A stretch of 6,952 nt of DNA, from the NCBI GenBank assembly GCA_024280875.1, contig JAJRPH010000247.1, positions 1 through 6,952 of the forward strand, in the 5' to 3' direction. The notes under the pieces were generated by a model. That model ran no database searches, was not told where the DNA came from, and saw only the letters and a list, made by a program, of their open reading frames with translations. Source of the stretch: Deltaproteobacteria bacterium (lineage in GTDB: Bacteria > Desulfobacterota > Desulfobacteria > Desulfobacterales > Desulfosalsimonadaceae). The number at the start of each line of letters is the position of its first letter. Within the stretch, counting starts at the first letter, position 1. Position numbers and translations under genes: made by a program. Below are positions 1 to 5,353 of this stretch, in pieces.

Positions 1-1011
1 GACCTTGAAGCTGAGAAGGAACGCCTGGAACTTCAAAGAGAAGAAGATTTTGCCCGTGCCACCCAGGAGCGGGAGGTGGCTAACCAGGCCGCCCAGGAAG
101 CTGCATCCATTGCCCAGGAAAAGGCGGAGAATGATCGTCTGGCTGAAGAGGCAGAAATTGAGGCACAAAAGAGTATTCAATCAGCAAAAATAAAAGCCAA
201 CCGGATGATTAAAGAAGAACAGATTGTAAATGAACAGGCCATCAAGGAGCGTGACATTGAGCGTGAAAAAGCCGTTGAAATCTCCAACCAGGATCGCCAG
301 ATCGCCATTGCTGATAAATCAAAAGAAAAATCAAAATCTGAAAAAGAAGCCAGTGAAGCAGAATCCCAGGCGGTTGCAGCAGATGAAAGAGTAACGACCG
401 CCCGTGACACGGAAATAGCCAATCGTATCAAACAGATTGCGGTCATCAAAGCAATGGAAGAGGCCGAACAGGAAGCAGTAGGTATCAAAGTTGCGGCAGA
501 AGCCAGTAAAATTGCAGCCTTAGATGATGCAGAGGCCATTATGACAACAACTCAGGCGCAGTCAGATGCAGTGATCATCAGGGCAAAAGCTGATGAAGAG
601 CGGTATCGAGTTGATGCAGAAGGCAAAGAAAAACTAAACGAAGCGGAAAACAAGTTATCCCGTGAAATCATCCGTATGCGCGTTCAGCTTGAAACCATCA
701 AGCAGGCGGAATCCATTGTCAAAGCCAGCGTGGAGCCCATGGCAGCCATTGACGGCATGAAGATCATAAATGTCCAGGGGCTGGGAGGTCTTGTCGGTGG
801 TGGAAACGGCGGGAATGCCCATGTTCCGACCGGCGGCGGCGACAATATGGCCGACCAGCTGATCAACTCTTTATTAAAATACAGGGGACTTGCGCCAGTG
901 GTAGATTCCATATTAAAGGAAGTGGGAATAGACACCAGCAGTATACAGGGCCTGACAAACATTGTTCAGAGCACTATGGAAAATGACGGTCAAACAGATC
1001 ATCAGGAATAA
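1..1011 (+). CDS. Flotillin family protein (YqiK-like), C-terminal part, 5'-truncated by window edge
   Basis: The frame is open from base 1 to the TAA at 1009-1011, giving 336 visible residues. The N-terminal membrane anchor and SPFH domain lie left of the window. About the first 200 visible residues are a long Ala/Glu/Lys-rich coiled coil typical of flotillins. It is followed by LNEAENKLSREIIRMR (encoded around 636-684), then VEPMAAIDGMKIINVQGLGG (around 730-789), a Gly-rich linker (GGGNGGN, then TGGG), and a C-terminal helix (DQLINSLLKYRGLAPVVDSI, from about 853). The order 'NEAEN / KPM-IDG-KI--V-GLGG' is what I know from the YqiK branch (COG2268). Flotillins of this kind are membrane-anchored scaffold proteins that oligomerise through the coiled coil and organise membrane microdomains; that role here is family inference. 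The GTG at 76 is internal to the coiled coil and is not a start. The gene ends at a strong terminator. Confidence 0.85.
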   Translation, partial: DLEAEKERLELQREEDFARATQEREVANQAAQEAASIAQEKAENDRLAEEAEIEAQKSIQSAKIKANRMIKEEQIVNEQAIKERDIEREKAVEISNQDRQIAIADKSKEKSKSEKEASEAESQAVAADERVTTARDTEIANRIKQIAVIKAMEEAEQEAVGIKVAAEASKIAALDDAEAIMTTTQAQSDAVIIRAKADEERYRVDAEGKEKLNEAENKLSREIIRMRVQLETIKQAESIVKASVEPMAAIDGMKIINVQGLGGLVGGGNGGNAHVPTGGGDNMADQLINSLLKYRGLAPVVDSILKEVGIDTSSIQGLTNIVQSTMENDGQTDHQE

Positions 1012-1031
1012 AGTTTAATTTATTCAATTCA

Positions 1032-1080
1032 AGGCCGGATCTATAGTTATGAAAATATAGCATCCGGCCTTTTTATTTTT
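1032..1080 (+). terminator. Rho-independent terminator of the flotillin gene
   Basis: The stem AGGCCGGAT (1032-1040) pairs with ATCCGGCCT (1062-1070). The pairing continues as CTATA (1041-1045) with TATAG (1056-1060), with one bulged C at 1061 and a 10-base loop. The hairpin is followed at once by TTTTATTTTT (1071-1080). It starts 21 bases after the flotillin stop codon. The T-tract is on the + side, so it is best suited to the flotillin transcript. Read from the other strand, the hairpin lies about 40 bases beyond the kinase stop and is followed only by a mixed A/T stretch, so it may act weakly for that gene too. Confidence 0.88.
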
Positions 1081-1108
1081 CTATATTGAAATAAAAAAAT
1101 GGGGATTT

Positions 1109-3109
1109 TTAGCTTTTAGGATCAAGCGATTCTCTTACTTTTTTTGATAATTCCAACATGCTGAAAGGTTTTTGAATGAAACCGCGGCAGCCTTTTTTTA
1201 AAAGTTCCGATACCTGTCCGTCAATACCATAACCGCTTGCGACAAGAACATTGACATCCGGATCAATCTTTTTAAGCTGGTTAAACGTCGTATTGCCGCT
1301 CATTTTCGGCATGATCAAATCAAGAATTACCAGATCGATTTTCTGAAGATGGCGGGTGTAAGCCGCAATGGCTGTATTACCGTCATTGGCTGTCAGAACC
1401 TGGTAGCCAAGTTCCTTTAACATTGTTTGCCCTGTTTCGGTGAGCATTGTTTCATCATCAACAAGCAAAATAGTTTCATTGCCCCGCAACAGGGGCTCCG
1501 TTGTTATTTTTTCAGTTTCCGGTAATTTGTCGGAAGCGGGCAGGTAGATTTTAAATACTGATCCCTTTTCAGGTTCGCTATAGACCGTGATATAGCCCCG
1601 GTGGTTTTTTACTATGCCATAGACCGATGAAAGCCCCAGGCCGGTGCCCTGTCCATGCTCCTTGGTGGTAAAAAACGGCTCGAAAATTTTTTCCTGAGTA
1701 CTCTTATCCATACCGATACCTGTATCGGTAACGGAAATTTTTACATACTGTCCGCCTTCGTTCTGGTAAGGGGCCAGTTGAAATTCTTCTAAAAAAACAT
1801 TTTCGGTCTTAACATAAATATCCCCCCCGTCCGGCATGGCCTGTGACGCATTCACCAACAGGTTTACTATGGTTTGTTCAATCTGTCCTGGGTCTGCAGT
1901 AATCGGCAAAAGGTCATTAGCAAGATTGAGATGGAGGGATAGTTCTTTTTTAGTGGTGGCAAAAATTTTTGAACTCATCCGGGCAATGACGTTCAAATTA
2001 ATTGTTTTTGACTCATGCAACCCGCCCCTGGCGAATCCCAGAAGCTGACGGCTAAGGTCTGATCCGAACTGGATATGCTGCTCAATGGTACGTAATTTTT
2101 TATAATGAGGATGCGTCGGGTCCGTTTTCATCAGCATTAAAGACGTGTTCCCCTGGATGGTCATCAACAGGTTGTTAAAATTATGAGCAATCCCGCCGGC
2201 AAGGGTCCCAATGGCCTCCATTTTCTGCATTTGCTGGAGTTGGTTGATCATTCGTTTATGATCAGTGATATCACGAATTATGCCCTGATAGCCTAATACG
2301 TCACCATTTTCCGAATACCATAGGGTGGACGTTAAAAGGCAGTCAATCCGTGTTCCATCCTTTTTCTTAAATTTTATTTTATAATCCGTGACATATCCTT
2401 TTTCCCGGATGGTTTTCTGGAATTTTTCACGGTCATCCGGTTCATTGTAGATTCTGATGATATCCAAACCAATCATTTCATCTCTGGAGTAACCGAAAAG
2501 TTCAACGCCTGCCGGATTGAATTCAATCACGCTGCCGGAAATAGATGTTATATAAATGACATCCCTTGAATTCTCAAAAAGAGTTCGGTATCTTTCCTCA
2601 CTTTTCTTGAGTGCGTTTTCGGCAATCATTCGTTTCGATATATCGCGTGAAACGCCGATAATATCGATTACATTGCCTGTTTTATCAAAAATAAGCATTG
2701 CCGTGAGTTCTACCCAAAGAGAGGAGCCGTCCTTGCAGATATATTCAATTTCAAAGGAATGGGTCTGCTGTGCATTTAAAGGATCTGTTTTCAGATTTTC
2801 AAGTACAGTGGCAAGATATTGGGAACCAAATTTAAAGGACGCCGGTGCAACCATCTCTTTGACGGTTTTATTTTGGGCTTCTTCAACGGAATATCCCAGC
2901 ATAGTTTCTATGGCGGGGCTGAGGTATTCTGTACGCAGATTAACTGGAGAAATCGTCCATATGATGTCCGGAACATTTTCGATCATCATCCTGAATTTCT
3001 TCTCGCTGCGTTTTACCTGATTCAAGTCATGCCGAAGGTTTGTTCTTTCGGTTTCAAGACTCTGGACACGCCGAATCAGTTCATCATATGACGGCTTGTC
3101 AACCATCAT
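1109..3109 (-). CDS. Soluble hybrid sensor histidine kinase, PAS-PAS-HisKA-HATPase-REC
   Basis: Protein of 666 residues with no membrane segment or signal peptide, so it should sense a cytoplasmic signal. A short coiled coil (about 1-38) leads into PAS 1 with its PAC part (about 38-160, ending GVSRDISKR) and PAS 2/PAC (about 170-285, ending GIIRDITDHK). The dimerisation/phosphoacceptor helix carries GGIAHNFNNLL with the acceptor His309. The ATPase domain shows the N box around Asn420, the G1 box DTGIGM (462-467), the F box FEPFFTTK and the G2 box GQGTGLGL (486-493). The C-terminal receiver (about 546-663) has the acidic pair Asp551/Asp552, acceptor Asp597 in LDLIMPKMSG, Ser625 and Lys647 in KPF. 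All catalytic residues are present. There is no HPt or output domain, so the relay partner must be elsewhere. The start ATG (3107-3109) has AGGAG six bases upstream; the next codon is also ATG and is equally possible. The signal is unknown; the PAS domains show no ligand residues I can assign. Confidence 0.95.
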   Translation of the reverse strand: MMVDKPSYDELIRRVQSLETERTNLRHDLNQVKRSEKKFRMMIENVPDIIWTISPVNLRTEYLSPAIETMLGYSVEEAQNKTVKEMVAPASFKFGSQYLATVLENLKTDPLNAQQTHSFEIEYICKDGSSLWVELTAMLIFDKTGNVIDIIGVSRDISKRMIAENALKKSEERYRTLFENSRDVIYITSISGSVIEFNPAGVELFGYSRDEMIGLDIIRIYNEPDDREKFQKTIREKGYVTDYKIKFKKKDGTRIDCLLTSTLWYSENGDVLGYQGIIRDITDHKRMINQLQQMQKMEAIGTLAGGIAHNFNNLLMTIQGNTSLMLMKTDPTHPHYKKLRTIEQHIQFGSDLSRQLLGFARGGLHESKTINLNVIARMSSKIFATTKKELSLHLNLANDLLPITADPGQIEQTIVNLLVNASQAMPDGGDIYVKTENVFLEEFQLAPYQNEGGQYVKISVTDTGIGMDKSTQEKIFEPFFTTKEHGQGTGLGLSSVYGIVKNHRGYITVYSEPEKGSVFKIYLPASDKLPETEKITTEPLLRGNETILLVDDETMLTETGQTMLKELGYQVLTANDGNTAIAAYTRHLQKIDLVILDLIMPKMSGNTTFNQLKKIDPDVNVLVASGYGIDGQVSELLKKGCRGFIQKPFSMLELSKKVRESLDPKS

Positions 3110-3115
3110 GCGTAT

Positions 3116-3120
3116 CTCCT
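3116..3120 (-). promoter_or_regulatory. Ribosome binding site of the hybrid kinase
   Basis: AGGAG on the minus strand lies 6 bases before the first ATG and 9 bases before the second, adjacent ATG. It supports starting the kinase here but cannot separate the two tandem starts. Confidence 0.75.
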
Positions 3121-3181
3121 GTTTTGAATAGTAAAATAGTTTCTATAAAATTAAATAACTAGTTTAACACGATTAAGCTGA

Positions 3182-3210
3182 TTTTTAAATTTAAAAAAAC
3201 ATTTTAACAA
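3182..3210 (-). promoter_or_regulatory. Possible promoter of the hybrid kinase in an AT-rich gap
   Basis: In the 129-bp gap between etfA and the kinase, the minus strand reads TTGTTA (3205-3210), a 17-base spacer, then TAAAAA (3182-3187). Each box matches the sigma-70 consensus at four of six positions. The -10 half lies in a perfect 16-bp AT-only palindrome, TTTTTAAATTTAAAAA (3182-3197). The gap is so AT-rich that such matches are expected by chance, so this is a candidate only. The kinase could also be read through from etfA. Confidence 0.25.
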
Positions 3211-3218
3211 TTAACAGC

Positions 3219-3238
3219 AAAATCAGATGAATGATTTT
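3219..3238 (-). other. Small AT-rich hairpin directly after the etfA stop
   Basis: On the minus strand AAAATCA (3232-3238) pairs with TGATTTT (3219-3225) across a six-base loop, immediately after the etfA TGA at 3239-3241. The stem is 7 bp with one C-G pair and is not followed by a clean T-tract. It could be a weak 3' stabiliser or attenuator, or chance in AT-rich DNA. It is not a convincing terminator, so read-through into the kinase gene is possible. Confidence 0.25.
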
Positions 3239-4258
3239 TCATATGGATTGAGATCCATGATACAAGGTTATGAATTGAGGAATAAAAGTAGATAAATCCT
3301 CTATGATGCACACATCAGCAATATTCAATATGGCGGCATGGGGATCTGTGTTAATGGAAACGATAAATCTCGAATCCCGCATTCCGCTGATATGCTGGCT
3401 GGAACCGGATATTCCGCAGGCAATATAGAGCTTTGGCTTGACGGTTGCGCCGGTGACTCCGACCTGCTGACTGTATCTCAGCCATTTTTTATCACAAATC
3501 GGCCGGGAACCGGTGACAGCTGATTTAGAGAACAGTTCAGCCAGCTGATATATTAAATCCAGATTTTCTTTTTCCCTGATACCGTTTCCCGCTGAAACAA
3601 TAACATCCGCATTGTCAAGTGCGGATGTGTCGGCCGCATTGTTTTTAAATCCGATGAAATGATAATCATCGGATGAGAGGGCGAGGTCGATAGCGATAGA
3701 TGTAACATTCCCGGCATGTCCGTTAAAGACAGTTTCAGGTTTAAAAATACCGGGTAAAATGGTCAGCACGGAGGTCGCTGCGCAAGGGCGGATATGAGCT
3801 AATATTCTGTCGTTAAATATGGATCGAGTAAAATAGATGCCTTCATCTTGTGCGGTTATTTTTTCAACGCCGGTGATGCAGGCGGCATTGAGTTTTACGG
3901 CAAGTCCAGGGGCAGCATCAAGGCCTCTGGTGTTGTGGGCCATTAAAACATAGGTCGGTTTCAGATTGTTGAACAGCGAAGCCGGGAGGTTTTTAAATAC
4001 GATTTCATCCGGTATAATTTCATCCGGTATAATTTCTTCAGGGATTGTCCGGATGCAGGGATTGATAACAAGTATATCAATGCCGGATTGTTCGGATAAC
4101 CGCCGGGCCGCATCAGACAGCTCGCAGCCGGTCATGATAATTTTGATGTCCGAATCAGTATAATGCTGGAGAACTTTCGCACTGGCGATCAGCTCATAGG
4201 TGACCTGGGTAATCTTTCCATCAATTTGTTCGGCAATAATAATAATATGTTGGTTCAT
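3239..4258 (-). CDS. etfA: Electron transfer flavoprotein, alpha subunit
   Basis: Protein of 339 residues, close to the usual EtfA length. It starts with the family's first beta strand (HIIIIAEQIDGKI), which fixes the start at 4256-4258. The C-terminal FAD domain (about 215-330) is clear: SAGNGI (222-227), TGSRP with Arg252, QVGVTG (265-270) with Thr269, YIACGISGSSQH (278-289) with His289, and SINTDPHAAILNIAD (301-315). These correspond to the Arg, Thr and His that contact the isoalloxazine ring in known ETFs. EtfA pairs with EtfB to carry electrons between flavin dehydrogenases such as acyl-CoA dehydrogenases and a quinone reductase or other partner; the partner here is unknown. Some positions differ from the common form (GVTG for GQTG, DKKW for DAGW, AAIL for APIF). 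Residues 72-86 hold three tandem IPxEI units. No etfB lies beside it, and there is no clear ribosome binding site before the ATG. Confidence 0.92.
   Translation of the reverse strand: MNQHIIIIAEQIDGKITQVTYELIASAKVLQHYTDSDIKIIMTGCELSDAARRLSEQSGIDILVINPCIRTIPEEIIPDEIIPDEIVFKNLPASLFNNLKPTYVLMAHNTRGLDAAPGLAVKLNAACITGVEKITAQDEGIYFTRSIFNDRILAHIRPCAATSVLTILPGIFKPETVFNGHAGNVTSIAIDLALSSDDYHFIGFKNNAADTSALDNADVIVSAGNGIREKENLDLIYQLAELFSKSAVTGSRPICDKKWLRYSQQVGVTGATVKPKLYIACGISGSSQHISGMRDSRFIVSINTDPHAAILNIADVCIIEDLSTFIPQFITLYHGSQSI
4003..4032 (-). repeat. Exact 15-bp tandem duplication inside etfA
   Basis: The 15-base unit TTTCATCCGGTATAA (as read on +) occurs twice with no mismatch, at 4003-4017 and 4018-4032. 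A diverged third unit (TTTCTTCAGGGATTG, 4033-4047) follows on the + strand. In EtfA it encodes IPEEI-IPDEI-IPDEI (residues 72-86). The two copies are also identical at silent positions, which points to a recent in-frame duplication. It lies in the loop after the VINP strand of domain I, before the helix FKNLPASLFNNL. Confidence 0.9.
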
Positions 4259-4289
4259 GTTTATTTAAATCGCATGATTTGTGTAAACT

Positions 4290-4295
4290 TGTCAA
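4290..4295 (-). promoter_or_regulatory. etfA: Possible -35 box for etfA
   Basis: The minus strand reads a perfect TTGACA 31 bases before the etfA ATG. The -10 is poor: at 17 bases spacing it is CGATTT, and the best A/T-rich hexamer (TTTAAA, 4264-4269) needs a 20-base spacer. If that hexamer were used, transcription would begin almost at the start codon, which would fit the missing Shine-Dalgarno sequence. The box is eight bases from the palindrome at 4304-4313. Confidence 0.35.
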
Positions 4296-4297
4296 AC

Positions 4298-4319
4298 AAA
4301 AATCGAACGTTCGTTCTTT
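4298..4319. promoter_or_regulatory. Candidate operator: palindrome in the etfA / DUF2520 divergent region
   Basis: CGAACGTTCG (4304-4313) is a perfect 10-bp palindrome. With flanks, 9 of 11 base pairs of a 22-bp dyad match (A-tract left, T-tract right). It is GC-rich against an AT-rich background and lies between the start sites of two divergent genes, eight bases from the TTGACA facing etfA and 29 bases before the + strand -35 box. Such dyads resemble operators of TetR-type repressors, which often control etf and acyl-CoA dehydrogenase genes; this link is inference. No regulator gene is in the window. Confidence 0.45.
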
Positions 4320-4342
4320 TTTCGATGCTTCCAATCTCAGGA

Positions 4343-4371
4343 TTGTAAAAATTCATGCTATTGTTTATTAT
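4343..4371 (+). promoter_or_regulatory. Sigma-70-type promoter of the DUF2520 gene
   Basis: TTGTAA (4343-4348), an exact 17-base spacer and TATTAT (4366-4371, five of six matches) form a good housekeeping-type promoter. Transcription should begin near 4378, leaving a 5' leader of about 55 bases. The -10 lies in nested A/T inverted repeats (TTATTA 4365-4370 with TAATAA 4375-4380, and ATAATAA 4374-4380 with TTATTAT 4383-4389), which should melt easily and may be chance in A/T-only DNA. Confidence 0.5.
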
Positions 4372-4433
4372 AAATAATAATTTTATTATGGCATTTTATA
4401 AATAGAAACCTTAACTGCTCGGTCAGGAAAAGT

Positions 4434-5348
4434 ATGTTCATGAAACAATCATTTGCCATTATTGGTTGCGGGAAAGTCGGCAGAATACTGGGAAAGCATC
4501 TGGCGGAAGCAGGATACCGGCCCATGGGGTTTTCAAGCCGTCGCATCACATCTGCCCGGCAGGCAGCGGAATTCGTCGGAGCTCCGGATCGTTGTTTTGA
4601 AAAGATCTGGGAGGCTGCAATAGATGCGGACATCGTATTTATTACCACACCGGATGACTCGATTCAAGAATCCTGCCGCACCATTTCTAAACACAATGGA
4701 TTTAAGGAAAACGCGGTTGTTTTTCACTGTAGCGGTGCCCTGGCATCGACCGAACTGGCTTCGGCCAAATCCTGTAAAGGAATGTCCGGTGTAATGATTG
4801 GATCCATTCATCCGCTTCAGAGTTTTGCCTCTGAACAAACCGGCAAGTCGGGCAATCCGTTTGATAACATCATGATGGGGGTTGAAGGAGATTCCGGGGC
4901 CGTGGAAAAAGCCCATCAAATCGCAAAAGATTTGGGCGCGCAGCCGTTTACCATCACAACGGACGGAAAAATACTATATCATGCCGCTGCGGTTGTCGCA
5001 TCCAATTACCTGGTAACATTGATGGATTTATCCATAAAATTAATGGCCGCGTCAGGGGTTTTGCAATCAGAGGCGTTTGATATATTAAAACCCTTGATCC
5101 AGGGCACCCTGGTCAACATTGATAGCACCGGGATTCCGGAGGCTCTGACCGGGCCGATTGCCCGGGCCGATGTGGGGATCGTTAAAAAACATGTTCAGGC
5201 CATACGGGGCCTGCCTGATAAGACGGCCGATGAGATGGCCCGTTATTACTGCATGTCAGGCATGGAAACCATTCAAGTCGCCCGTGCGAAAGGGACCCTT
5301 TCCGAAGACGCAGCAAAGCATCTGTTTAAGATTTTGAAGTCTGAATAA
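4434..5348 (+). CDS. Rossmann-like and DUF2520 domain protein, predicted NAD(P)-dependent oxidoreductase
   Basis: Protein of 304 residues, cytosolic. The N-terminal Rossmann domain begins FAIIGCGKVG with the dinucleotide loop GxGxxG at residues 11-16, then ADIVFITTPDDSI (65-77) and HCSGAL (98-103). The second half has the marks of the DUF2520 family (COG5495): HPLQSF (126-131), YHAAAVVASNYL (182-193) in an all-helical dimerisation domain, and ALTGPIARAD (237-246), where the usual form is ALTGP..RGD, so Gly is replaced by Ala. The architecture resembles ketopantoate reductase and 6-phosphogluconate dehydrogenase-type enzymes, so NAD(P)-dependent reduction or oxidation of a small acid is likely, but no substrate is established that I know of. 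The start at 4434 has AGGA (4425-4428) five bases upstream; a second in-frame ATG at 4440, two codons later, is possible. It is divergent from etfA and convergent, with a 5-bp gap, with the peptidase gene. Confidence 0.88.
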   Translation: MFMKQSFAIIGCGKVGRILGKHLAEAGYRPMGFSSRRITSARQAAEFVGAPDRCFEKIWEAAIDADIVFITTPDDSIQESCRTISKHNGFKENAVVFHCSGALASTELASAKSCKGMSGVMIGSIHPLQSFASEQTGKSGNPFDNIMMGVEGDSGAVEKAHQIAKDLGAQPFTITTDGKILYHAAAVVASNYLVTLMDLSIKLMAASGVLQSEAFDILKPLIQGTLVNIDSTGIPEALTGPIARADVGIVKKHVQAIRGLPDKTADEMARYYCMSGMETIQVARAKGTLSEDAAKHLFKILKSE

Positions 5349-5353
5349 AGATA

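Noticed and set aside
177..539. 120-codon Ser/Ala-rich open frame on - opposite the flotillin coiled coil
   Set aside because: It is the complement of a Glu/Ala/Lys-rich coiled coil, whose codon bias removes stops on the other strand; no independent support.
76..1011. GTG at 76 as the start of the flotillin gene
   Set aside because: The same frame is open to base 1 with coiled-coil residues of the same character, so the gene continues beyond the window.
2556..3020. 154-codon open frame on + opposite the hybrid kinase
   Set aside because: It lies wholly antisense to the PAS domains of a full, motif-complete kinase, has no recognisable family and no ribosome binding site I can defend.
3151..3167. 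TTAAA...TTTAA and AACTAGTT inverted repeats upstream of the kinase
   Set aside because: Short dyads are expected by chance in DNA this AT-rich; no second copy seen.
3219..3238. Hairpin after etfA as a true terminator
   Set aside because: Short A/T stem, one C-G pair, no T-tract directly after it; listed only as a weak structure.
4358..4648. 96-codon open frame on - across the divergent promoter region
   Set aside because: It overlaps the start of the well-supported DUF2520 gene in antisense and has no family resemblance.
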